This document shows positions 8,388-16,199 of a stretch of DNA of 64,000 nucleotides, piece after piece; the stretch's first letter is position 1, and every line of letters starts with the position of its first letter. Below the pieces are notes generated by a model that was not told the DNA's origin, made no database searches, and saw only the letters and a program-made list of their open reading frames with translations. The stretch spans positions 1,984,001 through 2,048,000 of the forward strand of contig NZ_CP060084.1 of assembly GCF_014211975.1 (NCBI RefSeq). The letters run 5' to 3'. Both the position numbers and the translations under genes were made by a program. The stretch is from Teredinibacter haidensis (lineage in GTDB: Bacteria; Pseudomonadota; Gammaproteobacteria; Pseudomonadales; Cellvibrionaceae).

Positions 8388-9336
8388 GGCGCCATGCGAA
8401 CTGGAAATTGTTAGCTGGACGGAAAACAGCTTGCTGCTATCCGACATCCGTAGAAAAGTTTTTATAGAAGAACAGAACGTTAGCGAAGCTGAAGAGTGGG
8501 ACGAGCAGGACGCCCACGAAGAAACTCAGCACTTTATGATATCCAAAAACGATCAAGCCGTTGGCTGTGCCCGACTGCTTGCAAACGGCCAAATCGGACG
8601 AATGGCTATTCGCAAGGGTTTTAGGGAGCAGGGGTTTGGGCTGGAGTTGCTCCGGGGCATTATTCGCCACTCCCTACAGCAGCAATTTGCCAGCCACACG
8701 GAAAAAGATCTATTCCTCCATGCGCAGGTCGCAGCGATTCCATTTTATAAAAAAATGGGTTTTCATGAGATCGGCAATCACTTTATGGATGCCGGCATCC
8801 CCCATAAAACCATGGTACTGGAGCTTGATAGTTCTACGTTGACCACCCTTTACCGTGATCGGGTCTGGCGACTGCAACAAGCCCATGAATTTTCCCAGCA
8901 TCTGGTGCAAACCATCCGCTTTGGCAATCTCAATCTCAATATTTTTTGTCACCACCTGACCCCAAGCCTGTGGGCTCACCCAGAAGCCGTCAAAGCCATT
9001 TCAGCACTAGCACGCCGTAGCGCCCATTCCCGCATTCGCATCCTGCTCCAGGACGCCAAAGCCATTACAGGCAAACACCACCCGGTGGTCGTCCTGTGCC
9101 AGCGCATCAGCTCCCGTATGGAAATCAAAGTCTTGGATAAAGATGTCGGTAATTTCGACAATGCCTACGCGATTATCGATGAAAAACAGCTGGTATACCT
9201 CAACAGCGAAGATACCTGTACGGGTTTTGCCAACTACCAAGCGGCTGCAGAAAGCCAGCATCTGCGGGAAGAGTTTGATCGCATATGGCTGTACAGCAGC
9301 CACAGCGACCAGGATCTAGCACAACTGTATTTGTAA
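8380..9336 (+). CDS. GNAT acetyltransferase with C-terminal PLD-like domain (DUF7931 type)
   Basis: Residues 1-150 form a GNAT domain of the ElaA/YjcF type: IRRKVFIEEQNV near the start and the acetyl-CoA loop in RMAIRKGFREQGFGLELL. Residues about 155-318 form a second alpha/beta domain of the phospholipase D-like kind that is often fused to such GNATs; no HKD catalytic motif is visible, so hydrolysis is unlikely. The ATG at 8380 has GGAG at a proper distance and overlaps roxA by 8 bases; the ATG at 8374 is too near to it. The substrate is unknown. The tie to roxA hints at a translation-related target, but that is only inference. Confidence 0.75.
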   Translation: MSEAPCELEIVSWTENSLLLSDIRRKVFIEEQNVSEAEEWDEQDAHEETQHFMISKNDQAVGCARLLANGQIGRMAIRKGFREQGFGLELLRGIIRHSLQQQFASHTEKDLFLHAQVAAIPFYKKMGFHEIGNHFMDAGIPHKTMVLELDSSTLTTLYRDRVWRLQQAHEFSQHLVQTIRFGNLNLNIFCHHLTPSLWAHPEAVKAISALARRSAHSRIRILLQDAKAITGKHHPVVVLCQRISSRMEIKVLDKDVGNFDNAYAIIDEKQLVYLNSEDTCTGFANYQAAAESQHLREEFDRIWLYSSHSDQDLAQLYL

Positions 9337-9654
9337 CTATGCTAATTCAAGCCCAAGCTGCCCGTCCTGATAGACGATCGGGTACTGCCGTAAACAGTCT
9401 AATTGCTTCGCTAACGGACCTTCAGCTTCCCCACTTTCAAGATTAAATTCGATGCCGTGAGCCCGGCAGCGGATTTTGTGATCGCTTAACAATTGGGCGT
9501 GAGTCAAGGGAACGTCCATATGGGGACATCGATTCTCGACGATATAGGGCTTAGCCTCCACCTGAACCAGCAATAGTTCATGCTGGTTCACGGTAAACGC
9601 CTTTTGGTAGCCATCGAACATCTGGCTTAACTTCTCCAGAGGAAAAAAAGCCAT
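9337..9654 (-). CDS. Rieske [2Fe-2S] ferredoxin-like protein
   Basis: A 105-residue single-domain Rieske protein. The cluster ligands are seen as CPH in ENRCPHMDVPL and CRAH in IRCRAHGIEF, i.e. the C-x-H ... C-x-x-H pattern. No membrane anchor or signal peptide is present, so it is a soluble cytoplasmic electron carrier or redox sensor. The ATG at 9654 is preferred (AAGG upstream) over a TTG at 9669. It follows thrH by 20 bases in the same direction. No oxygenase partner is encoded nearby. Confidence 0.85.
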   Translation of the reverse strand: MAFFPLEKLSQMFDGYQKAFTVNQHELLLVQVEAKPYIVENRCPHMDVPLTHAQLLSDHKIRCRAHGIEFNLESGEAEGPLAKQLDCLRQYPIVYQDGQLGLELA

Positions 9655-9674
9655 TCTGCCTTCTCTCAAATAAA

Positions 9675-10292
9675 TTACAGTTCCAGTTTGCGAATACTGG
9701 CGTTGATAAAGGCCTGCTTCAGTTCTTCATAGGTTTCCACTGCGGGAAACTGAGGGAATTCATCAATCACATTCTGTGGTGCACTGAACAGGATACCCGC
9801 ATCGGCCTCAGCCAGCATGGTAGTATCGTTGTAGGAATCACCCGCCGCGATAGTGCGATAGTAAATGGATTTGAAAGCGCAAATGGACTGGCGCTTGGGG
9901 TTGGCCTGGCGCAGATTGTAATCGACGACCTTGCCGTTATCGTCTACTGTCAATTTATGGCAAAGTAGTGTTGGGTATCCCAACTGGGCCATTAACGGGC
10001 CAGCGAATTCGTAAAAGGTATCAGACAGAATCACGACCTGAAAGCGCTCACGCAGCCAGTTAAGAAACTCAGCAGCGCCCGGCAAAGGGCTTAGTGTGGC
10101 GATAACATCCTGAATTTCCTTTAGCCCCAGCCCCGCCTTCTCCAGCTCTTTTAGGCGCATGGTCATCAGTTCATCGTAATCTGGAATATCTCGGGTAGTC
10201 GCCTTAAGAGCTTCAATACCGGTTTTTTCGGCAAACGCAATCCAGATTTCCGGGATGAGTACACCTTCAAGGTCAAGACAGGCTAGTTCCAC
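9675..10292 (-). CDS. thrH: ThrH, phosphoserine phosphatase / phosphoserine:homoserine phosphotransferase
   Basis: A HAD-family enzyme. The nucleophile motif is ACLDLEGVL at the extreme N-terminus, with the threonine/serine motif in VVILSDTFYEF, the lysine in NPKRQ and the acid pair in AAGDSYNDTTML. ThrH of Pseudomonas dephosphorylates phosphoserine and can pass the phosphate to homoserine. A GTG at 10290-10292 preceded by AAGGAG with 6-base spacing gives exactly 205 residues, the length of Pseudomonas ThrH; the open frame continues 80 codons upstream into the cysH promoter region and should not be used. Confidence 0.92.
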   Translation of the reverse strand: MELACLDLEGVLIPEIWIAFAEKTGIEALKATTRDIPDYDELMTMRLKELEKAGLGLKEIQDVIATLSPLPGAAEFLNWLRERFQVVILSDTFYEFAGPLMAQLGYPTLLCHKLTVDDNGKVVDYNLRQANPKRQSICAFKSIYYRTIAAGDSYNDTTMLAEADAGILFSAPQNVIDEFPQFPAVETYEELKQAFINASIRKLEL

Positions 10293-10398
10293 AATCAGCT
10301 CCTTACGGCTAGACACAAAATTAAACGTAAATTGTGCCGCAAATCTACAGAAGTCGCTGGGAATTACAAGGCGTATAAGCATATTGTTTATGATTATT

Positions 10399-10426
10399 TT
10401 TAAACATATACAGGCTCTGGTATTCT
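10399..10426 (+). promoter_or_regulatory. Candidate promoter of cysH
   Basis: TTTAAA (10399-10404) and TATTCT (10421-10426) are 16 bases apart, and TG at 10418-10419 makes an extended -10. It lies 55 bases before the cysH ATG. AT-rich sequence just upstream (10375-10405) could hold a CysB site, which I cannot define by eye. Confidence 0.4.
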
Positions 10427-10480
10427 TGCGCGCTTTGTAAACTATTCTCGAACGTTTAAGCCCAGCAGGCAGACTATTAC

Positions 10481-11206
10481 ATGAACGATACGGTAAACCT
10501 TGTCGATATCGACAACACGCTTCAACAATCAACGCCCCAGGAAATTCTAGCCTACGCCTTGGAGCAGCACGACAACCTTGCCATCTCCTTTAGCGGTGCA
10601 GAAGATATCGTACTTGTCGATATGGCTGCACGAATCAAGCCCGGAGTTAAGGTTTTTTGCCTCGATACCGGTCGCCTCCACGCGCAGACCTATCAATTTA
10701 TCGAGCAGGTGCGTAAGCATTACGATATCGAACTGGATGTACTCTTCCCATCAACAGAAGCAGTACAAAAACTGGTTGCCAGTAAAGGCCTATTCAGTTT
10801 TTACGATGACAACCATAAGGAATGTTGCGGGGTACGCAAAGTAGGCCCGCTACGCAGCAAACTTTTACAGGTGGATGCCTGGGTAACCGGCCAGCGTAAA
10901 GACCAAAGCCCCGGTACACGGGCAAGCATTCCCGTTATTCAAAACGATAAAGTATTTGCCCGCGCTGGTGAAACTCTGATCAAGTTTAATCCGCTGGTTA
11001 ATTGGACATCCCAGCAAGTATGGGAATATATTCGTACAGAGGGCGTCCCCTACAACCCACTGCACGACAATGGATATGTTTCGATAGGCTGCGAACCCTG
11101 CACACGCCCAATTGGCCCCGGCCAGCACGAGCGAGAAGGTCGCTGGTGGTGGGAGGATGCCACGAAAAAAGAATGTGGCCTACACTCAACAAATATTCAA
11201 AAATAA
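10481..11206 (+). CDS. cysH: Adenylyl-sulfate (APS) reductase, [4Fe-4S] type
   Basis: A 241-residue CysH that reduces activated sulfate to sulfite. The PP-loop region is SFSGAEDIVL; the cysteine pair in KECCGVRK and the pair in GCEPCTRP are the four ligands of the 4Fe-4S cluster that mark APS-using enzymes (Pseudomonas, plants), whereas E. coli-type PAPS reductase lacks them. The catalytic cysteine is in the C-terminal KKECGLH. The gene is divergent from thrH and is followed by a small CxxC protein. Confidence 0.94.
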   Translation: MNDTVNLVDIDNTLQQSTPQEILAYALEQHDNLAISFSGAEDIVLVDMAARIKPGVKVFCLDTGRLHAQTYQFIEQVRKHYDIELDVLFPSTEAVQKLVASKGLFSFYDDNHKECCGVRKVGPLRSKLLQVDAWVTGQRKDQSPGTRASIPVIQNDKVFARAGETLIKFNPLVNWTSQQVWEYIRTEGVPYNPLHDNGYVSIGCEPCTRPIGPGQHEREGRWWWEDATKKECGLHSTNIQK

Positions 11207-11247
11207 GCTCCAAGGGATATCGACACTTTAGATAAGCGGGAACAATT

Positions 11248-11583
11248 ATGAAAATCACACTGGTAAAAAAAATCCTGGCTGATGGCTCACCCTGCAAAAA
11301 ATGCGGTGATGTTCTGCAAAAGCTGGAATCCAGCGGGCAAATGGCGTTTATTGACGCAACAGCAGTCGCAGATGAGCGAGACCCCTCAAGCGAGGGTATT
11401 GCCCTGGCAAAGAAATATGACGTGAATCGTGCGCCCTTCTTTATCGTTGAAAATGAAGGTAAAGCGGCTGTTATTTACACGGTGTATATGAAGTTTGTGA
11501 AGGAAGTCCTTAACCAGAAAACAGAAGAGAGTGAAGAACTCAAAGAAATTATGGAAAACAACGACGACCTAGATTTCCTGTAG
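11248..11583 (+). CDS. Small thioredoxin-like CxxC protein next to cysH
   Basis: A 111-residue cytoplasmic protein. It begins with a beta strand (KITLVKKI) followed by SPCKKCGDVLQKL, a C-x-x-C at the start of a helix as in thioredoxin or glutaredoxin folds, and has a cis-proline-like site in NRAPFFIVEN near residue 70. The C-terminal 25 residues are acidic. It follows cysH by 41 bases with its own ribosome site and precedes a terminator, so the two form one unit. A role as electron donor or sulfur-state sensor for APS reductase is inference; the family has no settled function known to me. Confidence 0.65.
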   Translation: MKITLVKKILADGSPCKKCGDVLQKLESSGQMAFIDATAVADERDPSSEGIALAKKYDVNRAPFFIVENEGKAAVIYTVYMKFVKEVLNQKTEESEELKEIMENNDDLDFL

Positions 11584-11600
11584 CTTTCGACCCGCAAAAC

Positions 11601-11636
11601 TAAAGCAGGCCGCCAAACTCCGGCCTGCTTTAGCTT
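11601..11636. terminator. Bidirectional terminator between the CxxC gene and cysB
   Basis: Perfect 12-base arms (11601-11612 and 11621-11632) with an 8-base loop separate two converging genes. T-rich sequence follows in both directions (TTTAG on plus; TTTAGTTTT on minus). Confidence 0.7.
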
Positions 11637-11644
11637 GTCACCGC

Positions 11645-12619
11645 TCAATACTCTGGCAACGCCACATGGGAAAAGAGTTCATCCAGCTCGACCTTAGAGT
11701 GTCGATTAAACGCTTCACTAACCAAATCCTTGGTTAAATGCGGCGCAAACTCCTCAATAAACTCATACATAAAACCACGTAGGAAAGTACCACGACGGAA
11801 ACCAATTTTTGTGGTGCTGGCACGGAACAAATGGCTAGCATCCAAAGCGACTAGATCACTATCTTCCTCTTCCTGGTAGGCCATTTTAGCCACGATCCCA
11901 ATACCCAAGCCCAGCCGCACATAGGTTTTGATAACATCGGCATCTGCCGCGGTGAATACCACGCGCGGTGCTAGCCCTCGCTCCATAAAAGCCTCATCCA
12001 GCTTGGAACGACCGGTAAAACCGAAGACATAGGTCACAATGGGATACTTGGCCACATCCTCCAGAGTAAGCGTGGAAACCTGACACAAGGGATGGTTTTT
12101 GGGAACGAGAATACAACGATTCCAGCGATAGCAGGGCAACATAATCAGATCACTAAATAACTCCAGCGCTTCCGTTGCAATAGCAAAGTCGACCGAGCCA
12201 TCTGCAGCCATTTCCGAGATCTGCATGGGCGTACCCTGATGCATATGCAAAGAAACATCCGGATATTTATCGATAAACTTGGAAATTACGTCAGGTAAGG
12301 CATAACGCGCCTGTGTGTGGGTGGTTGCGATAGACAAGCTTCCCTTGCGCTCATTACTGAACTCCTGGGCAACCTGCTTAATGCTTTCTACTTTGCGCAG
12401 AATTTCACCCGAGGTTCTCAAAATAGCCTCGCCAGCTGGCGTAATACGGGTAAGGTGCTTACCACTACGAGAGAAAATCTCGACACCTAGCTCATCTTCC
12501 AGCAAGCGAATTTGCTTACTGATCCCTGGTTGTGATGTGTATAAACTCTGGGCGGTAGCCGAAACATTTAGCTCGTGATGAGCGACTTCCCAGATATACC
12601 GCAGCTGTTGCAGTTTCAT
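11645..12619 (-). CDS. cysB: CysB, LysR-type regulator of cysteine biosynthesis
   Basis: A 324-residue LysR regulator. The winged helix-turn-helix occupies residues 1-60 (MKLQQLRYIWEVAHHELNVS, then TSQPGISKQI). The effector domain carries TTHTQARYALP near residue 100, the conserved segment of CysB that binds N-acetylserine or sulfate. It activates sulfate uptake and reduction genes under sulfur limitation. It converges on the cysH unit and is divergent from the TauE/SafE transporter, a likely target. Confidence 0.95.
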   Translation of the reverse strand: MKLQQLRYIWEVAHHELNVSATAQSLYTSQPGISKQIRLLEDELGVEIFSRSGKHLTRITPAGEAILRTSGEILRKVESIKQVAQEFSNERKGSLSIATTHTQARYALPDVISKFIDKYPDVSLHMHQGTPMQISEMAADGSVDFAIATEALELFSDLIMLPCYRWNRCILVPKNHPLCQVSTLTLEDVAKYPIVTYVFGFTGRSKLDEAFMERGLAPRVVFTAADADVIKTYVRLGLGIGIVAKMAYQEEEDSDLVALDASHLFRASTTKIGFRRGTFLRGFMYEFIEEFAPHLTKDLVSEAFNRHSKVELDELFSHVALPEY

Positions 12620-12812
12620 ATGCCCTCCAATTGGCGGCGGAACGTGATTTTTATATGCGTAAAACCGGGCACCTTATACCTAAAAGCACCCAAAACGACA
12701 TTTCATTATAAAAATAGAAGAAAATATTCTTTTGAAGAATAGTTATAAATACGTATATTTGCCACCCGTATTTGTAATTTAGCAGTCAGCCTCACATTTT
12801 TCAGTACTAAAT
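12620..12812. promoter_or_regulatory. Divergent cysB / TauE promoter region
   Basis: A 193-base AT-rich spacer between two divergent genes must contain both promoters. CysB sites are plausible here (self-regulation and activation), but I see no unambiguous -35/-10 pair or operator. Confidence 0.45.
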
Positions 12813-13604
12813 ATGGATTTAGTTTTTTATATTTTCGCCGGCGCGGCGGTCGGACTGGCTGTTGGCCTCACGGGAGTTGGAGGAGGGTCACTTATGACCC
12901 CTCTACTCATCCTTTGGGGCATCCCAGAAAAGATCGCTATCGGTACCGACCTCCTCTATGCGGCCGCAACCAAAACCGGGGCTATGCACGCCCATCAGAA
13001 ACAGGGCACAGTGCGCTGGAAATTGGTTTTTACCCTGGCCGCGGGCAGCATCCCCGCATCCCTACTGACAACAGTGGCGTTGCGTTTTGCCATACCCAAG
13101 GATCTCGATTACGCGCCATTGCTAACCCACACCCTGGGTTTTATGTTGATCCTTACTTCATTAGTTGTGTTCTTTAAGAAACAAATTCAGAAGGGCTTCG
13201 CATCAAAAAATGCTGAACAGGGATGGTTCTACCGAAATGCGACCGCAGTAACCTTCTCCGCAGGCATCGTTCTGGGCGTATTTGTTACACTGTCGTCGGT
13301 AGGTGCTGGAGCGTTCTGCGCAGCGTTATTGTTATTGCTCTACCCCCGTCTACCCGCATTACAGGTCGTGGGCACGGATATTTCTCATGCCGTACCGCTC
13401 ACTCTAATTGCTGGCCTAGGCCACCTATGGAACAATAATGTCGACTTTCAACTCTTATTCGGTTTGCTACTAGGCTCTCTGCCAGCGGTCCATCTGGGAG
13501 CAAAACTCGCTGTACGAGTTCCAAATTCAATACTCCAGCCTATTCTCGCCTGTATTTTGATGATGATCGGAATCAAGTTCGCATTTTTGGCACCGGCACA
13601 CTAA
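12813..13604 (+). CDS. TauE/SafE-family membrane permease
   Basis: A 263-residue membrane protein with about eight hydrophobic segments. The glycine-rich N-terminal motif GLTGVGGGSLMTPLLI and its second-half copy (SSVGAGAFCAALLLLLYPRLP) are the paired repeats of the TauE/SafE (DUF81) family, whose members export sulfite, sulfoacetate or related anions. Divergence from cysB and closeness to cysH suggest a sulfur-anion substrate; this is inference. Its last 4 bases overlap the convergent 5'-nucleotidase gene. Confidence 0.85.
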   Translation: MDLVFYIFAGAAVGLAVGLTGVGGGSLMTPLLILWGIPEKIAIGTDLLYAAATKTGAMHAHQKQGTVRWKLVFTLAAGSIPASLLTTVALRFAIPKDLDYAPLLTHTLGFMLILTSLVVFFKKQIQKGFASKNAEQGWFYRNATAVTFSAGIVLGVFVTLSSVGAGAFCAALLLLLYPRLPALQVVGTDISHAVPLTLIAGLGHLWNNNVDFQLLFGLLLGSLPAVHLGAKLAVRVPNSILQPILACILMMIGIKFAFLAPAH

Positions 13605-14515
13605 GCTCTGTCGATAAGCTCATTAGCAATGCCGTTGGGAACGTGTCCAGTGGCAACATGGTCACGGGCGGACTGACAATGGGTTTGTTGATCATCAAAA
13701 AATACATCTGCGCCATAGGCCTGCAGAAATTTACCCTTGCTTAAACCGCCCAAAAATAGAGATTCATCAATTCGCACATTCCATGCGCGCAATGTGCGAA
13801 TAACCCTTTCATGTGCTGGTGCGGAGCGCGCAGTTACCAGCGCCGTCCGAATAGGGCACTCTCGCCCTTGAAATTCATTCTGCAAACCCTGTAAGGCAGC
13901 GAGAAAAGACTTAAACGGGCCACCACTTAAGGGGGTTTTTGCCGATTCACGCTCACTTTTTGCAAAGGCATCTAAGCCCTGCCTCTGGTAAACCTGCTCA
14001 GCCTCATCAGAAAATAGTACGGCATCACCATCGAAGGCAAACCTTAACTGATTACTCTCGCCTTTACTTTTTGACGATGTTAATAACGTCGCGGCGGCAA
14101 CGCCCTGCTCTATCGCATGCCGTACGTCCCTCGCATCCGTGGATAAAAATAGATGCCCGTTAAAAGGTGAAATATAACGATAAGGGCTCTCACCACCGGT
14201 AAAGGCTGCGCGCGTAATATCCAGCCCGTAGTGATTGATAGAGTTAAATATACGCAACCCAGTATCGGCACTGTTGCGAGAAAGTAAAATTATTTCTACC
14301 CTAGGCTCCCCGCCCAGCTGCTCATTAATCTTTAACAACTTTTCGACCATAGGAAAGGCATCGCCAGGAGGAAGTACAACGTCCTCGTGCGCTATCTGGT
14401 ATTTGGAGTATGCTTCTAGACCATCGTTTTCAAATACCTGGTGGCTTTCGTCAAGATCAAACAGCGCTCTCGACGAAATTGCGATAACCAACTTACCCCC
14501 CAGCTGAGATGTCAT
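13601..14515 (-). CDS. 5'-nucleotidase (cytosolic NT5C1-like family)
   Basis: A 304-residue protein that fits the bacterial relatives of cytosolic 5'-nucleotidase I. The HAD-like motifs are FDLDESH near residue 20, AFDGDAVLFSDEAE near residue 160 and VFFDDQQTHC near residue 272. It would remove phosphate from nucleoside monophosphates. It begins 5 bases after the stop of the upstream PLP enzyme gene, so they are one transcript. In a sulfur-rich neighbourhood an adenosine nucleotide left over from sulfate activation is a conceivable substrate, which is inference. Confidence 0.8.
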   Translation of the reverse strand: MTSQLGGKLVIAISSRALFDLDESHQVFENDGLEAYSKYQIAHEDVVLPPGDAFPMVEKLLKINEQLGGEPRVEIILLSRNSADTGLRIFNSINHYGLDITRAAFTGGESPYRYISPFNGHLFLSTDARDVRHAIEQGVAAATLLTSSKSKGESNQLRFAFDGDAVLFSDEAEQVYQRQGLDAFAKSERESAKTPLSGGPFKSFLAALQGLQNEFQGRECPIRTALVTARSAPAHERVIRTLRAWNVRIDESLFLGGLSKGKFLQAYGADVFFDDQQTHCQSARDHVATGHVPNGIANELIDRA

Positions 14516-14520
14516 AGTCT

Positions 14521-15537
14521 TTACCTCCCCAGTACAACATTGCGGTATGGAAACAGGCCAAATACGCCTCCAGTGTGAACAAACACAATATCCTCCATTC
14601 CCGAAAAAATACCGGATTTAATTTCACTGACCAATCCATAAAACGCTTTTCCGGTATACACGGGGTCCAAAATGATGCCCTCTTCTTGCGCAACCATCTG
14701 TATACATTGAAACAGTTCATCATAACCCTGCGCATAGCCGGGACCGATATAGGCATCCAAGGTGTGAATGCGTAATTCAGCTAAAAGCTCATCAAGATTT
14801 GTTTTGTTAAAAAAAGCACCCCATCGTTTTTGCCAGGCACTGATATCGCTCCTCACCTTGTTATGGAAATAGAGTTCCGAGTCACACACAGCGACACCAT
14901 GCACAGGTATTAATGACCCCTGCAGGTGCAGACCCAAGGTCAGGCCCGCCTGGGTCCCCCCTGAACCAGTTGCCACAACAATCGCATCCGGCTGAATATC
15001 ATTTTGCTTGAAATCGTTTAACAGCTCTTCGGACGCCTGCAGGTACCCCCAAAGGCCAACCTCATCACTGGCTCCGGTCGGAATAACGTAAGCTGACCGC
15101 CCAACAGATTGGTAATACTCTTTCCAATGCTGAAAAATGCCTCCCAGATTTGCGACATATTCATCATCCGGATAGATGGAAACCTCGGCACCAGCCATAT
15201 GATCCATTAGCAAATTGCCATCGATACAGGAAGCGGGATCCCCTCGTAATAGCAGATGCACCTTCAAGCCCAACTGAGCGCCAACCAGCGCTGCTGTTCG
15301 GCAATGGTTAGACTGAACACCACCACAGGTAATTAAGGTATCACAGCCTTGAGCTAATGCTTCTGCAACAACAAACTCTAGCTTGCGGAGCTTATTTCCC
15401 GTCTGAGCCGAGCCGGTAAAATCATCCTGTTTAAGCCAAATGCGAGGGCCGCCAAGCGGTCGGGACAAGCGATCCAGAGGGCGAATAGGCGTGGGAAGAT
15501 GCGCTAATGAAAGTCGGGACGGTTTATAGGCTAACAT
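14521..15537 (-). CDS. dcyD: PLP-dependent D-cysteine desulfhydrase / ACC deaminase family enzyme
   Basis: A 338-residue fold type II PLP enzyme. The PLP lysine lies in QTGNKLRKLEF near residue 50, followed by the asparagine-containing CGGVQSNHCRTAA and the phosphate-binding TGSGGTQAGL near residue 190. The length and these motifs match DcyD and 1-aminocyclopropane-1-carboxylate deaminase. Location in a cysteine/sulfate region favours D-cysteine desulfhydrase (sulfide, pyruvate, ammonia), but ACC deaminase cannot be ruled out. Confidence 0.75.
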   Translation of the reverse strand: MLAYKPSRLSLAHLPTPIRPLDRLSRPLGGPRIWLKQDDFTGSAQTGNKLRKLEFVVAEALAQGCDTLITCGGVQSNHCRTAALVGAQLGLKVHLLLRGDPASCIDGNLLMDHMAGAEVSIYPDDEYVANLGGIFQHWKEYYQSVGRSAYVIPTGASDEVGLWGYLQASEELLNDFKQNDIQPDAIVVATGSGGTQAGLTLGLHLQGSLIPVHGVAVCDSELYFHNKVRSDISAWQKRWGAFFNKTNLDELLAELRIHTLDAYIGPGYAQGYDELFQCIQMVAQEEGIILDPVYTGKAFYGLVSEIKSGIFSGMEDIVFVHTGGVFGLFPYRNVVLGR

Positions 15538-15592
15538 AAGCGGTAAAGGTACCTTGAAAGCCTAGATAGGTAAAGAGAGAGGGGGAGCTAAG

Positions 15593-15619
15593 GCCTCGGC
15601 CGCAAACCGCAGCCAAGGC
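15593..15619 (-). other. GC-rich stem-loop between yajC and dcyD
   Basis: Eleven-base arms (15593-15603 and 15609-15619) pair with two G-U wobbles on the minus strand around a 5-base loop. No T-run follows. It may separate yajC from dcyD transcripts or protect a 3' end. Confidence 0.35.
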
Positions 15620-15631
15620 TTGCAGACCTAA

Positions 15632-15964
15632 CTAGATAGACTTGATAGTGCCCTTGGGCAGTACCGCGTGTACGGATGACTTTTGAAATTTCAAATCTAC
15701 ATTATTAGTAGCATTCAAGGTAATGTAATTTTCATCTACTTCTGTAATTTTACCTAGCATGCCACTGGTCAATACCACTTCATCACCCTTACCCAGGGTC
15801 TCGACCAAAGACTTATGCTCTTTCTGCCGCTTGCGCTGTGGCCGAATTATCACAAAATACATAAAGACAAATAGACCACCAAGCAGTACAAAATTCATAA
15901 AACCAGCATTGGGAGGAGCAGCACCTTCTGTTTGCGCTACTGCTTCAGCGATAAAAAAGCTCAT
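15632..15964 (-). CDS. yajC: YajC, accessory subunit of the Sec translocon
   Basis: A 110-residue protein with one N-terminal membrane helix (about residues 20-42: MNFVLLGGLFVFMYFVIIRP) ending in RPQRKRQKEH, then a small soluble domain, exactly the YajC pattern. YajC joins SecD and SecF at the SecYEG channel. It normally sits in tgt-yajC-secD-secF, but here no tgt, secD or secF is near; the upstream neighbour is an AraC regulator and the downstream one is dcyD. Confidence 0.93.
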   Translation of the reverse strand: MSFFIAEAVAQTEGAAPPNAGFMNFVLLGGLFVFMYFVIIRPQRKRQKEHKSLVETLGKGDEVVLTSGMLGKITEVDENYITLNATNNVDLKFQKSSVHAVLPKGTIKSI

Positions 15965-16156
15965 ACGTAGATTAACCTCTGTCGTTCTTACAAAAAGCTA
16001 ATGAGGGACTCACTAACAGTTGGAATGGAAGGCGGCTAACTCTACAAGATGCGGTGAAAGAGTCAAGCAATTCATACGCGGTTTAACCCAATTAGCACGC
16101 AGACCGGTAATTCAAGCGCTAACAGCCTAGAGAAAAGCGGTTAGAAAGGGAAGGAG

Positions 16157-16191
16157 CTTCCAATGGCCAGCGCTAGCCAACCATTGGGAAG
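16157..16191 (-). terminator. Possible terminator of the GAF-AraC gene
   Basis: CTTCCAATGG (16157-16166) pairs with CCATTGGGAAG (16181-16191) with one bulged base. A pyrimidine-rich stretch follows on the minus strand. It sits 9 bases past the stop of the regulator gene. Confidence 0.4.
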
Positions 16192-16199
16192 ATAAACAC

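Noticed and set aside
10293..10532. N-terminal extension of thrH
   Set aside because: A GTG with ideal ribosome site at 10292 gives the exact family length; the extension would overlap cysH and its promoter.
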